Shown here: positions 7,086 through 15,064 of the stretch, piece after piece
How positions within the stretch are numbered: the first letter of the stretch is position 1
Layout of the letters: each line of letters starts with the position of its first letter
Assembly (NCBI GenBank): GCA_900541645.1
Contig: UQKQ01000001.1
Coordinates: 310,001 to 374,000 of the forward strand
Reading direction: 5' to 3'
Length of the DNA stretch: 64,000 nucleotides
Origin: an uncultured Collinsella sp.
GTDB lineage: Bacteria; Actinomycetota; Coriobacteriia; Coriobacteriales; Coriobacteriaceae
The notes under the pieces: model-generated
Told to the model about the DNA's origin: nothing
Database searches by the model: none
The model's input: only the letters and a program-made list of their open reading frames with translations
Translations under genes and position numbers: made by a program

Positions 7086-8845
7086 TTGCTTGCGAACAGC
7101 CAGACTAGGATGATCACCAGGATTGCGGCGACGATGCAGACGATGGCGCCGGTGAATTTGATGCGTGAGTCGCGGGTGCGCTCTCGTACGTCGTCTTCGG
7201 CGGCCTCGAGCTGGTCGACTTCTTGCTCGGTCTCGGCGTGTTCGGCTTTGTCTCGGGCCAAGGATCCTGCAAGCGACTCAGTGATTTCTGGGTGGTCGTG
7301 CACCTCGGTCGCCTGTTCGATGATCGACTGTGCATGTGCGGCATCTGCTTGGGCGTTGGCGATGGTCTGCTCCTGCTCGCGGCGTGCCTTGTCCTCCGCG
7401 GCGATCTTCTCGCGCAGTTCGCGCTGACGAGTCGCGGCGGCGGTCTTCGCCGTCTGCAGCTCGTCGCGCGCGGCATCGGCTTCGGTCGTCACGGCTTGGT
7501 GCGCGCGTTTGGCTTCGGCAATGGGGGCTTGAGCCTGCTCGACGGCCTGCTCGGCTGCGGCAAGCGAGTGCTCAAGGTCGGCGGTGATGCGCGGGACATC
7601 TTCTTCGGCTTTACGCAGGGCATCTGCCGTGTCGGAAATCTGCATCGAGAGCTCGCTGGTGCGCACCGTATAGTTGGCGGGATTTGCCGAGGGATTGCGT
7701 TGCAGCTCGGCATACTCATGACGCAGCGTCTCGAGCTGGGCGCGCGTGGCGTCGACGGTTTGTTGTGCGGCGGCAATGCCGGCGTCTCGCTCTGCCTTCA
7801 CCTTGTCGCGGATGCGCTTGGAATCCTCAAGACGTCGAACGAGGCGGTTGCCGGTCTCGCGTGAGCTCGCCTCGCGGGCCTCCACGGCGTCGAGCGCGGC
7901 CTTCAGACGGAGCTCAGTCGCGTCATCCTCTGTCTTCATTTGTTCGAGCTGACCCTTGAGCTCTGTCGCTTTGGAGGCGTGGGCATCACGATCAATCTCG
8001 GCGGCCGCTGCAATCTTTTGGGCCGTGGCAATCGCCTGGCGCTGGTCGGCGACGATCTGGTCGTAGCGGCCTGCGATATCCTGGCGCGTCTCGAGTTCCT
8101 CGGCCTGATCGGCAATGCGCTGCTCAAGTTCGGCCAGGTGGGCGCGGGCATCGGCAAGTGCCTTTTTCGCGGCGTTCATCTCGCGCATGGCCGAGGCACC
8201 CTGGGCGATAAAGGTGCCCACGGCGTTCGCAGTGTTCGAGACAGCGGTCCCCAGATCGCGGCTCGCGGCGGAGGAGTGCGGGGCGGTCGGGCGAGCGGTG
8301 TCGGCAGCGTCCGCATCGGCAGTCTGCGGCACGGCGATATTGCCGGTACCGCCTTCGATCACAGAAAAGCCTGCTGCGTGCGGGTCGACCGCATCGGTGC
8401 CAATCGTGGGATGCTCGAGCTGCAGAAACGAGGGCATGGTGCTGCCCTGGTCGGCAACCGGAGTCTCGCCGGGTACGAAGGTCGAGGCTGCCTCGGCGGC
8501 CTCCTCTTCCTCGGCGTCAACGTCAGCGTCGGCCACGGCGTCTTTCATCGCTTTGACGGCATCCATCATGGAGTCCATGACGGCGTCGAGCTCTTCTTCC
8601 GAAGAAACCTCGATAGGGCCCGCAGCTTGCGGAGCAGCATCCTGTACGGGGCGGTCGTCCTGAGCGGGCGCATCGTCGTTTTGCTCGTCTGCATCTTCGG
8701 CGCCAGGGGTTTCCGCCGTAGCGCTTTCGTCCAAGAATGGGCCGTCGAGGTCAATATCATCGCAGGTCACAGCGTCGGCATCTGCAGTGACGTCTGCGGA
8801 ATCATCAATATGCTGTTGAGTCTGGGGGTCCAGCTCGTCTGTCAT
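7082..8845 (-). CDS. Long coiled-coil protein with C-terminal membrane anchor
   Basis: The 587-residue product starts with an acidic, disordered region of about 200 residues (many D, E and A), then has a long heptad-rich coiled coil at roughly 210-550 (for example ADARAHLAELEQRIADQAEE). It ends in a single hydrophobic helix, FTGAIVCIVAAILVIILVWL, followed by FASK. It is therefore likely anchored by its C-terminus with the coiled coil in the cytoplasm. No catalytic motif is seen. The ATG at 8845 is 9 bases after GAGGAG; another ATG at 8851 is only 3 bases away. A longer frame to 8968 exists but its extra residues have no ribosome site. Function unknown; a structural or envelope-organising role is only a guess. 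Confidence 0.7.
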   Translation of the reverse strand: MTDELDPQTQQHIDDSADVTADADAVTCDDIDLDGPFLDESATAETPGAEDADEQNDDAPAQDDRPVQDAAPQAAGPIEVSSEEELDAVMDSMMDAVKAMKDAVADADVDAEEEEAAEAASTFVPGETPVADQGSTMPSFLQLEHPTIGTDAVDPHAAGFSVIEGGTGNIAVPQTADADAADTARPTAPHSSAASRDLGTAVSNTANAVGTFIAQGASAMREMNAAKKALADARAHLAELEQRIADQAEELETRQDIAGRYDQIVADQRQAIATAQKIAAAAEIDRDAHASKATELKGQLEQMKTEDDATELRLKAALDAVEAREASSRETGNRLVRRLEDSKRIRDKVKAERDAGIAAAQQTVDATRAQLETLRHEYAELQRNPSANPANYTVRTSELSMQISDTADALRKAEEDVPRITADLEHSLAAAEQAVEQAQAPIAEAKRAHQAVTTEADAARDELQTAKTAAATRQRELREKIAAEDKARREQEQTIANAQADAAHAQSIIEQATEVHDHPEITESLAGSLARDKAEHAETEQEVDQLEAAEDDVRERTRDSRIKFTGAIVCIVAAILVIILVWLFASK

Positions 8846-9102
8846 AGGCATGTGCTCCTCATCGTTGTTTGTCACCCTATGATAAAGTCTCGCGCCGACA
8901 TCCCGCGCGCTGCAGCAAAGTTTCAAAACGTGTTCGATGGCTCGCGTCGATAGCAAAAACTCGGCCACTTTATCCAGTTTGTACTTGACATTCCCTTCGC
9001 CGAAAGACGTTGCGCCGTTCGCCTGCCATGGGCTTTATTTTTCACTTGAACCCGCTAAAGTTGCATTTCAGCTTTTGGCGCGTGAAGTTGGATGCGCGCA
9101 GT

Positions 9103-9120
9103 CGACGGGCAGGCCCGTCG
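9103..9120 (+). promoter_or_regulatory. Leader hairpin before the SDR gene
   Basis: CGACGGGC and GCCCGTCG are perfect complements separated by two bases, about 20 bases before the start codon and just before the ribosome site (AAAGGAC). It could affect translation or RNA stability. No promoter is obvious upstream. Confidence 0.35.
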
Positions 9121-9139
9121 CGATTTGAAAGGACTTTAT

Positions 9140-9940
9140 ATGGGACTTTTCACTGGTAAGACCGTGATCGTCACCGGCGGCGGCAAGGCCACGCTCAAGG
9201 ACGGCTCCGCTGGCTCCATCGGCTACGGTATCGATATCGCTTTTGCCAAGGAGGGCGCAAACCTCGTCATTACCGGCCGCAACGTTGCCAAGCTCGAGGC
9301 TGCCAAGGAATCCCTCGAGGCCGAGTACGGCGTCAAGGTTCTGCCTGTTCAGGCCGATGTCTCGGCTGGTCAGGACAACGAGGCCGTCGTCCAGAACGTC
9401 ATCGACAAGGCCATTGAGGAGTTCGGCCGCATCGACGCCGTCGTCAACAATGCTCAGGCCAGCGCCTCGGGTGTTACCATCGCCGACCACACCATGGACC
9501 AGTTTAACCTGGCCATTTATTCCGGTCTGTATGCCACCTATCTGTACATGCAGAAGGCCTATCCGCACCTGAAGGAAACCAAGGGCTCCGTGGTCAACTT
9601 TGCCTCGGGCGCCGGCCTGTTTGGCAACTATGGTCAGTGCAGCTATGCCGCCGCCAAGGAGGGCATCCGTGGTCTGACTCGCGTTGCCGCCAACGAGTGG
9701 GGCAAGGACGGCATCAACGTCAATATCGTTTGCCCGCTTGCTTGGACCGCCGCGCTCGAGAACTTCCAAGATGCCTATCCCGAGGCGTTCAAGGCCAACG
9801 TCCACATGCCGCCGGCAGGCCACTACGGCGACGTCGAGAAGGAAATCGGCCGCGTTGTCGTTCAGCTCTGCGGTCCCGACTTTAAGTATATGAACGGCGA
9901 GACCGTCACCCTCGAGGGTGGCATGGGCCAGCGCCCGTAG
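9140..9940 (+). CDS. Short-chain dehydrogenase/reductase (SDR)
   Basis: This 266-residue protein is an NAD(P)-dependent oxidoreductase of the SDR fold. It has the NNA motif near residue 104, catalytic Ser156 (NFASGAG), and the Tyr169-xxx-Lys173 pair in YAAAK. The usual TGxxxGIG loop is expanded to VTGGGKATLKDGSAGSIGYGI, whose SIGYGI end resembles enoyl-ACP reductases, but the catalytic YxxxK is of classical type. The ATG at 9140 follows AAAGGAC by 6 bases. Steroid or bile-acid dehydrogenases of gut Coriobacteria are SDRs, but nothing here proves that substrate. It is a single-gene unit, followed by the palindrome cluster. Confidence 0.85.
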   Translation: MGLFTGKTVIVTGGGKATLKDGSAGSIGYGIDIAFAKEGANLVITGRNVAKLEAAKESLEAEYGVKVLPVQADVSAGQDNEAVVQNVIDKAIEEFGRIDAVVNNAQASASGVTIADHTMDQFNLAIYSGLYATYLYMQKAYPHLKETKGSVVNFASGAGLFGNYGQCSYAAAKEGIRGLTRVAANEWGKDGINVNIVCPLAWTAALENFQDAYPEAFKANVHMPPAGHYGDVEKEIGRVVVQLCGPDFKYMNGETVTLEGGMGQRP

Positions 9941-9942
9941 GA

Positions 9943-9970
9943 GTTACGGCGTTTTACCAAACGCCGTAAC
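9943..9970. repeat. 12-bp-arm palindrome after SDR gene (module A, copy 2)
   Basis: GTTACGGCGTTT, loop TACC, then its exact complement. Outer bases match the element at 6750-6776 and inner bases differ with compensation. It begins 3 bases after the SDR stop codon. Confidence 0.75.
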
Positions 9971-9983
9971 GGGCCGACGCTGC

Positions 9984-10083
9984 GCGGTCACCAGAGCGAC
10001 AACTTGTCATTCAAAGAGGGCGGCATGACCAGAAGGTCTATGCCGCCCTCTTTTCATGCCAATTTGTTCGCTCTGGTGACCGC
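9984..10083. repeat. Nested stem-loop repeat (module B, copy 2)
   Basis: The outer stem is GCGGTCACCAGAGCGA (9984-9999) with its complement at 10068-10083, 16 perfect pairs. The inner hairpin (about 10016-10050) has stem GAGGGCGGCAT around the same GACCAGAAGGTC core and is followed by TTTT, so on the plus strand it could stop transcription. Compare copy 1 at 6790-6887. Confidence 0.7.
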
Positions 10084-10128
10084 TCGCTGACATTGCCAGA
10101 ACATCGGGGCTACCCTGGCTGTTGGATG

Positions 10129-10185
10129 TAGTCGTTGGGGACGTTCTTGTTTGACTAGTCGTTTAAGAACGTCCCCAATGACTAC
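10129..10185. repeat. 57-bp GGGGACGTTC palindrome (module D, copy 2)
   Basis: Identical to 7029-7085. Here it comes before module C rather than after it, so the modules have been shuffled between the two loci. Confidence 0.85.
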
Positions 10186-10192
10186 CTGCAAA

Positions 10193-10260
10193 ATGAGCGT
10201 GGATAATCTCCCGTTTTTGGGCTGTGCTTTGGGCAAAAGTGGGAGATTATCCACGCTCAT
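10193..10260. repeat. 20-bp inverted repeat, GTGGATAATCTCCC type (module C, copy 2)
   Basis: The arms at 10193-10212 and 10241-10260 are perfectly complementary, with loop GTTTTTGG...AAAAGT as in copy 1. A further partial match (ATCCACGCTCATTT) follows at about 10278. Confidence 0.75.
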
Positions 10261-10358
10261 CCGGTAAGCGTCCAAAAATCCACGCTCATTTGCCGTGTCC
10301 CTGCCGTATCCTCCTCGCACCAGTTTCTGTCGAGTCGGTGCTTCTTGCGGGTTGCCCG

Positions 10359-10364
10359 TATAAT
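10359..10364 (+). promoter_or_regulatory. -10 box (TATAAT) upstream of tgt
   Basis: A perfect TATAAT lies 37 bases before the tgt start. No good -35 hexamer is seen at 16-18 bases, so the promoter may depend on an activator or be weak. Confidence 0.4.
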
Positions 10365-10401
10365 GGTTTGCGTATGAACCGCAACCAAGGAGTTCCAGTT
10401 T

Positions 10402-11541
10402 ATGGACCAGAAACTTTTTAAATTCGACCTGATTGCCGAGGATCCGACGACGCACGCGCGCGCCGGCGTACTGCACACCCCGCACGGCGACATCGAGACG
10501 CCGATCTTTATGCCCGTGGGCACCAAGGCAAACGTCAAGGGCATTCCTACCGAGACTGTCAAGAAGCTCGGCGCCCAGATCGTGCTCGCCAATACCTATC
10601 ATCTGTCCATGCGTCCCGGCGAGGATACCATCGCCGAGCTGGGCGGCCTGCACAAGTTCATGAACTGGCACGGCCCCATCCTCACCGACTCGGGCGGTTT
10701 CCAGGTCTTCAGCCACAACGATGCCGTCAAGCTCACCGATGAGGGCGTGCGCTTTATCGTCAACGATTACGACGGCCGCCACGTGTTTTGGACGCCCGAG
10801 GACAACATGGAAATCGCCATGAAACTCGGCTCCGATATCTGCATGCAGCTCGACCAGTGCCCGGGCTATCCCGCCACGCGCGCCTACGTTGAGCGCGCCG
10901 TTGAGCTGTCGAGCATGTGGGCCGAGCGCTGCTATAAGGCGCATACCCGCGATGACCAGGCGCTCTTTGGCATCGTTCAGGGCGGCATGCACCTGGATCT
11001 GCGCCTGCGTTCGCTGCGCCATCTGGAGGAGTGCGGCGACTTCCCGGGCTATGGTATCGGTGGCTATTCGGTGGGCGAGGATCACGAGACCATGTTCGAG
11101 ACCCTGGCGCCGCTCGTGAGCGAGTACATGCCCAAGCATAAGCCGCGCTACCTGATGGGTGTCGGCAACCCGACCACGCTCGTGCGCGGCGTTGGCGTGG
11201 GCATCGACATGTTTGACTGCGTGCTGCCGACGCGCACCGGCCGTATGGGCACGGCATTCTCCAGCGAGGGTCGCCTCAACTTCCGCAACGCTCGCTTTGC
11301 GCACGACGACGGTCCCATCGATCCCACCTGCACCTGCCCGGTGTGCACGGGCGGTTACAGCCGTGCGCTCATCCGTCACATGGTCACGCAGAAGGAGATG
11401 CTCGGCGGCATTCTGCTTTCGATGCACAACATCTACTACCTGCTCAACCTTATGCAGCGGGCCCGCCAGGCCATTATCGAGGGCCGCTACGGCGCGTTCG
11501 TGAGCGACTGGATGAACAGCCCTGCGGCGGTGGATTACTAA
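10402..11541 (+). CDS. tgt: tRNA-guanine transglycosylase
   Basis: Tgt exchanges guanine-34 for preQ1 in the anticodon of tRNAs reading NAY codons, the step before QueA and QueH. The 379-residue product has TDSGGFQVFS with Asp96, FGIVQGGMH, the catalytic nucleophile Asp272 in GIDMFDCVLPTR, and the zinc site CTCPVC with a distal His in RALIRHM. Length is normal for bacterial Tgt. The ATG at 10402 has AAGGAG about 8 bases upstream. It is separated from queH-queA by the coiled-coil and SDR genes and has its own -10 box, so the queuosine genes are near each other but not one operon. Confidence 0.96.
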   Translation: MDQKLFKFDLIAEDPTTHARAGVLHTPHGDIETPIFMPVGTKANVKGIPTETVKKLGAQIVLANTYHLSMRPGEDTIAELGGLHKFMNWHGPILTDSGGFQVFSHNDAVKLTDEGVRFIVNDYDGRHVFWTPEDNMEIAMKLGSDICMQLDQCPGYPATRAYVERAVELSSMWAERCYKAHTRDDQALFGIVQGGMHLDLRLRSLRHLEECGDFPGYGIGGYSVGEDHETMFETLAPLVSEYMPKHKPRYLMGVGNPTTLVRGVGVGIDMFDCVLPTRTGRMGTAFSSEGRLNFRNARFAHDDGPIDPTCTCPVCTGGYSRALIRHMVTQKEMLGGILLSMHNIYYLLNLMQRARQAIIEGRYGAFVSDWMNSPAAVDY

Positions 11542-11690
11542 GAGCAGCACGGGCGCTTGCAGAGCGCGGGCAACGGCAAGGGGCGAGCGCCGGCCGGTCA
11601 TCACGTTTGCTAACACCGCTTGCGCGACCGATGACCGATAGCTTGCAAGCACTTGATGCATCGTGGGTACCATACCGAATAGTTGATGTT

Positions 11691-11732
11691 CGGGCGGGTG
11701 TTTGGCGCACAGCGTCGACCCCGCCCGTTTTT
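11691..11732 (+). terminator. Intrinsic terminator in the leader of the LOG gene
   Basis: CGGGCGGGT and ACCCCGCCCG form a GC-rich stem around an 18-base loop, followed by TTTTTCTTTTTC. It ends only about 14 bases before the next gene's ribosome site. It may terminate tgt, or act as an attenuator if the LOG gene's promoter lies upstream of it. Confidence 0.65.
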
Positions 11733-11754
11733 CTTTTTCTCGATAGGAGTACCC

Positions 11755-12513
11755 ATGATTAAGAATGAGAACGTCGAGGGCGAGCCTGTCTACGACGAGA
11801 CGTACCGCCGCGGCCCCGTGGTCATGCGCGGCCCCATGATTCCTAAGGACAACACCTACGCCAACCTGCTGGCGCCCGAGGACTCGACCGACTGGCTGCA
11901 TGCCGACCCGTGGCGCGTGCTGCGCATTCAGGCAGAGTTTGTCGATGGTTTTGGCGCGCTTGCCGAGCTTGGACCTGCGGTGACCATCTTCGGTAGCGCC
12001 CGCACGCCCAAGACCGATCCGCTCTACAAGGCGGCGCGTACCGTCGGGCGCAAGATCGCGCAACGTGGCGTGGCGGTCATCACCGGTGGCGGCCCCGGCA
12101 TCATGGAAGCGGCCAACAGGGGAGCGGCGAGTGTCAACGGCAAGTCAGTTGGCCTAGGCATTGAATTGCCGCACGAGCAGGGGCTCAATAAATACGTGAA
12201 CCTCGGCATGGACTTCCGCTACTTCTTTGTGCGCAAAACCATGTTCGTTAAGTACAGCTCGGGCGCCATCGTATTTCCCGGCGGCTTTGGCACGCTCGAC
12301 GAGATGTTCGAGGTTCTCACGCTGGTGCAGACGCACAAGGTCAAGCGCATGCCGCTCGTGCTGGTGGGCACCGAGTACTGGCAGGGCCTATTCGACTGGC
12401 TCAACGGCCCGGTGATGAGCACCGGTATGATTAGCCCGCTCGATCCGGATCTGGTACACATTACCGACGACCTCAACGAGGCCGTTGACATTGCGCTCAG
12501 CGGGCTGATGTAG
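11755..12513 (+). CDS. LOG family (TIGR00730-like) nucleotide monophosphate phosphoribohydrolase-like protein
   Basis: The 252-residue product has the LOG signature: GGGPGIMEA at residues 111-119 and PGGFGTLDE at 175-183, with an IFGSART strand before them. Characterised members cleave the N-glycosidic bond of cytokinin nucleotides or other NMPs; the bacterial role is usually nucleotide turnover, and the substrate here is unknown. About 70 residues precede the domain, longer than in the shortest LOG proteins. The ATG at 11755 is 5 bases after TAGGAG. A longer in-frame reading from 11683 would run through the terminator hairpin and is rejected. Confidence 0.88.
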   Translation: MIKNENVEGEPVYDETYRRGPVVMRGPMIPKDNTYANLLAPEDSTDWLHADPWRVLRIQAEFVDGFGALAELGPAVTIFGSARTPKTDPLYKAARTVGRKIAQRGVAVITGGGPGIMEAANRGAASVNGKSVGLGIELPHEQGLNKYVNLGMDFRYFFVRKTMFVKYSSGAIVFPGGFGTLDEMFEVLTLVQTHKVKRMPLVLVGTEYWQGLFDWLNGPVMSTGMISPLDPDLVHITDDLNEAVDIALSGLM

Positions 12514-12543
12514 ATCAATCGTGCCCACGCGACATGAATACGC

Positions 12544-12579
12544 ATGGCAATCTGATGTTATCTAACATCAGATTGCCAT
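12544..12579. promoter_or_regulatory. 17-bp-arm palindrome, candidate antitoxin operator
   Basis: ATGGCAATCTGATGTTA, two bases (TC), then the exact complement. It lies 48 bases before the antitoxin start and just before TATACT (12590-12595), a fair -10 box, so the right arm would cover the -35 region. DinJ/RelB antitoxins bind such palindromes. It could also help end the LOG transcript, but no T run follows. Confidence 0.6.
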
Positions 12580-12626
12580 TTATATTGGGTATACTGGTGT
12601 AAAAGACGAGGGCGAGGAGGTCGCAA

Positions 12627-12926
12627 ATGTCTACAGCAACAGTTAAGCCTACGACGGTTCGAATCGAAGAGGGGCTCAAGGAGCAGGCGACTGAGTTCTT
12701 GGATTCGGTCGGCCTCAGCCTCAATTCCTATCTCAATCTTGCCGTTCGGCAGCTGGTAAATCAGCGAAAGATTCCTTTTGAGATTGTAGGAAGGGCGGAG
12801 GTGCCCAACGAGGTGACGAGGCGCGCCATGGTGATCGCCGAGGCTCATGAGCTGGGGATTTTGCCGGACGATAGCCTGTCATTCAATAACGCTGATGAGC
12901 TTATGTCATTCCTTGATGAGGAATAG
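12627..12926 (+). CDS. RelB/DinJ-family antitoxin
   Basis: The 99-residue protein starts with a ribbon-helix-helix-like stretch (TVRIEEGLKEQATEFLDSVG then LSLNSYLNLAVRQLVNQRKIP), characteristic of DinJ/RelB antitoxins that bind their own promoter. The acidic C-terminus (NADELMSFLDEE) would wrap the toxin. It is two bases ahead of the toxin gene, as usual for these pairs. The palindrome at 12544-12579 is its likely operator. Confidence 0.88.
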   Translation: MSTATVKPTTVRIEEGLKEQATEFLDSVGLSLNSYLNLAVRQLVNQRKIPFEIVGRAEVPNEVTRRAMVIAEAHELGILPDDSLSFNNADELMSFLDEE

Positions 12927-12928
12927 CG

Positions 12929-13237
12929 ATGTTCGAGATTAAAGTCGAGGCTCAATTTAAGGTGGACTACAAACGAACGATGCGCATGCATCCGCAGCTA
13001 AAAAGTGAGTTTAAAGCGGCGGTTGCAGAGCTTGTGGCTCATGGGTCACTTCCGGCGGAGTATGGCGCCCACGAGCTCTCAAACCCGGGCGGAAACTACA
13101 ACGGCCACATCGATTTCCACCTATCCGATGGCTTGGTCGATGTGGTCGTTCTTTATCTTCCCCATAAGACTAACCCAGTGATTAGGCTGGTGAGAATGGG
13201 CACTCATCAGGAACTGTTTCAGGGTCCGCTGGGCTGA
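12929..13237 (+). CDS. YafQ/RelE-family mRNA interferase toxin
   Basis: The 102-residue product fits the YafQ branch of RelE toxins, which cut mRNA on the ribosome. It shows the early KVDYKRTMRMHPQL helix, the ELSNPGGNYNGHIDFHL segment with the family's conserved His residues, and the C-terminal VIRLVRMGTHQELF strand-helix, ending in the conserved H-x-x-L-F. It is translationally linked to the antitoxin. All expected parts are present, so it looks active rather than decayed. Confidence 0.88.
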   Translation: MFEIKVEAQFKVDYKRTMRMHPQLKSEFKAAVAELVAHGSLPAEYGAHELSNPGGNYNGHIDFHLSDGLVDVVVLYLPHKTNPVIRLVRMGTHQELFQGPLG

Positions 13238-13252
13238 TCGCCGATTTCTAAG

Positions 13253-13315
13253 TTGCGGTGGAATAGGGATTGATTGGCGGCTAATAAGCCAAAAACAGTC
13301 CCTATTCCACCGCAA
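13253..13315. repeat. 17-bp inverted repeat between convergent genes
   Basis: TTGCGGTGGAATAGGGA at 13253-13269 is exactly complementary to 13299-13315, with a 29-base loop. It lies between the toxin gene and the convergent degV-like gene, so it may terminate either, but it has no strong T run. It looks like another interspersed palindrome family. Confidence 0.65.
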
Positions 13316-13330
13316 GAGGTAAAGGTGCCC

Positions 13331-14191
13331 CTAGTGGATGGGCTGGTAGCGGGGGCAGTAGCTGATGGCGATGGCATCGACGCCTACGTGGGTGGCGATG
13401 GTGCAGCCGATGGGGCCAGTGCCGGCGTCTACGTAGTCCTGGCCCGCGAGCGCCTCGTTGACAAGTTCCTGCTCCTCGGCGGCGCCGGTCGTGAGCACGC
13501 GCACGCTTGAGCCCGGGTGCTCGTCCAAAAACGCGAGGCAATCTGCCATGGTGTTGGCGACGATGCGCTTGGCGCCGCGGCCCTTTTTGATTGCCTTGAT
13601 CTCGCCCGATTTCCACTCCGGCGAAACGGCCAGGCGAATGTTGAGCATCTGCGTCAGCTGGCCGGCGAGCTTGGGGGCGCGGCCGTTTTTGACCAGGTTC
13701 TCGAGCGTGCGGGGAATCAGCAGCAGGTGGGCTTCGGGCAGCGTCGCGCGGATCTGCGCCTCGGTCTCGTCCAAGCTGCGGCCGTCCTCGCGCATGGCAA
13801 GCGCGTACTCCACCAGCAGGCCCTCGGCGCCCGAGCCGGTGCGCGAATCGATGCAGCGCACGTCGAGCTCGTGGGTCTCGGCGACCAGGCATGCGTTGGA
13901 ATAGCAGGCGGACCACTCGCTGCACAGCGAGATAAAGATCGCGCTGTCGTGGCCATCGGCGCGTACGCGGTCAAACAGCGCCTTGAACTCGCCGGCGCTC
14001 GGCTGCGAGGTGTGCGGCAGCTGCTCGGAGCCGGCCATGCGGGCGACGTATTCCTCGGCGGTAATCTGCACCTGGTCGAGCAGGTCCTCGCCCTCGATAA
14101 TCACATGCAGCGGAATCACGTAAATGCCGAGCTCTTGGGCACGGGCGGGGGAGATGTCCGACGTGGAGTCGGTTATGATGGCAAAAGACAT
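13331..14191 (-). CDS. DegV family fatty-acid-binding protein
   Basis: The 286-residue protein begins MSFAIITDSTSDISPARAQE, the classic DegV opening with the TDSTSDI lipid-head-group site. It contains HTSQPSAGEF and ends in the typical two-domain pattern (CTIATHVGVDAIAI). DegV/FakB proteins bind fatty acids and, with FakA kinase, present acyl-phosphate for lipid synthesis; FakA is not in this window. The ATG at 14191 has AAAGGTG about 6 bases upstream. A longer frame to 14248 has no ribosome site. Confidence 0.92.
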   Translation of the reverse strand: MSFAIITDSTSDISPARAQELGIYVIPLHVIIEGEDLLDQVQITAEEYVARMAGSEQLPHTSQPSAGEFKALFDRVRADGHDSAIFISLCSEWSACYSNACLVAETHELDVRCIDSRTGSGAEGLLVEYALAMREDGRSLDETEAQIRATLPEAHLLLIPRTLENLVKNGRAPKLAGQLTQMLNIRLAVSPEWKSGEIKAIKKGRGAKRIVANTMADCLAFLDEHPGSSVRVLTTGAAEEQELVNEALAGQDYVDAGTGPIGCTIATHVGVDAIAISYCPRYQPIH

Positions 14192-14347
14192 AATTGCACC
14201 TTTCGTTGGGGCGCGGCAGCGCCGCCTTCTGAAAGCAAAGTGCGACAAGTATAGTGGAGTTGCTCTACATTGCTAGGTTCAATTGTTGAATAGTCAACAG
14301 TTTGAAGCGGTGGTGTGGAAATCATCAACTGGGGAAGAAGGGTGCCG

Positions 14348-15010
14348 ATGGCGGCATTGCAACTTTGCGAGCGGCCGGTTGTGCTGTTCGATTTTGACGG
14401 CACGGTGGCCGATACGGGTCGGGCAGTGATGACCTCGACGCGCAAGACGCTGGCTGCGCGCGGGTTTTCGGAGACGCAGATGGGTGATCTGCGCCGCATG
14501 ATCGGGCCGCCCCTGTGGAAGAGCTTTCACGACTTTTACGGCTTTTCCCGCGAGGAGTCGCTTGTGGTGGCCGATGAGTACCGCGCCTTTTTTGATGAAC
14601 TGGGACCGGAGGAGTATCCCGTGTTCAATGGGGTCCCCGAGCTGCTGGATGGGTTGGTCGCCCAAGGCAAACGTATGGCCGTGGCGACGTCGCGCATGGA
14701 GGCCAAGTGCATCGACATGGTGCATGAGCTCGGGCTCTCTCAGTTTGAGGCGGTGATTGGCATGAATCCGCCGCAGGGACGCGAGACCAAGGCCGATTCG
14801 GTCCGCGATGCCCTGGCGGCGCTCGGCGCGACGGCCGACGATGCCGTGATGATCGGCGATCGCTTTAACGATGTGGAGGGCGCGCACGCAATGGGCGTGC
14901 CGTGCATCGGCATCTATTCGGGCGCGGCGGCGCCGGGCGAGCACGAGGCTGCGGGTGCCGATGCGGTGGTGCACTCGGTGGCCGAGCTTGCTAAACTTTT
15001 CGCTATCTAA
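14348..15010 (+). CDS. HAD-superfamily phosphatase (phosphoglycolate phosphatase-like)
   Basis: The 220-residue product has HAD motif I DFDGTVADT (Asp15 and Asp17), motif II around VATSR, a lysine in KADSVRDAL, and motif IV GDRFNDVEGA. The helical cap between residues 25 and 90 matches subclass IA, as in Gph and pyrophosphatases of the PpaX type. The exact substrate is not readable from sequence. The ATG at 14348 is 6 bases after GAAGGG. It is 54 bases upstream of the M20 dipeptidase gene and may be co-transcribed. Confidence 0.85.
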   Translation: MAALQLCERPVVLFDFDGTVADTGRAVMTSTRKTLAARGFSETQMGDLRRMIGPPLWKSFHDFYGFSREESLVVADEYRAFFDELGPEEYPVFNGVPELLDGLVAQGKRMAVATSRMEAKCIDMVHELGLSQFEAVIGMNPPQGRETKADSVRDALAALGATADDAVMIGDRFNDVEGAHAMGVPCIGIYSGAAAPGEHEAAGADAVVHSVAELAKLFAI

Positions 15011-15064
15011 TGACGTGATGTGAGGGACGGGCGTGCCCGTCGCTCATTGCTAAGGAGGTCGTCC

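Noticed and set aside
6751..10401. CRISPR array in the repeat-rich gaps
   Set aside because: Repeats are palindromes of different types with no regular spacing, no unique spacers and no cas genes.
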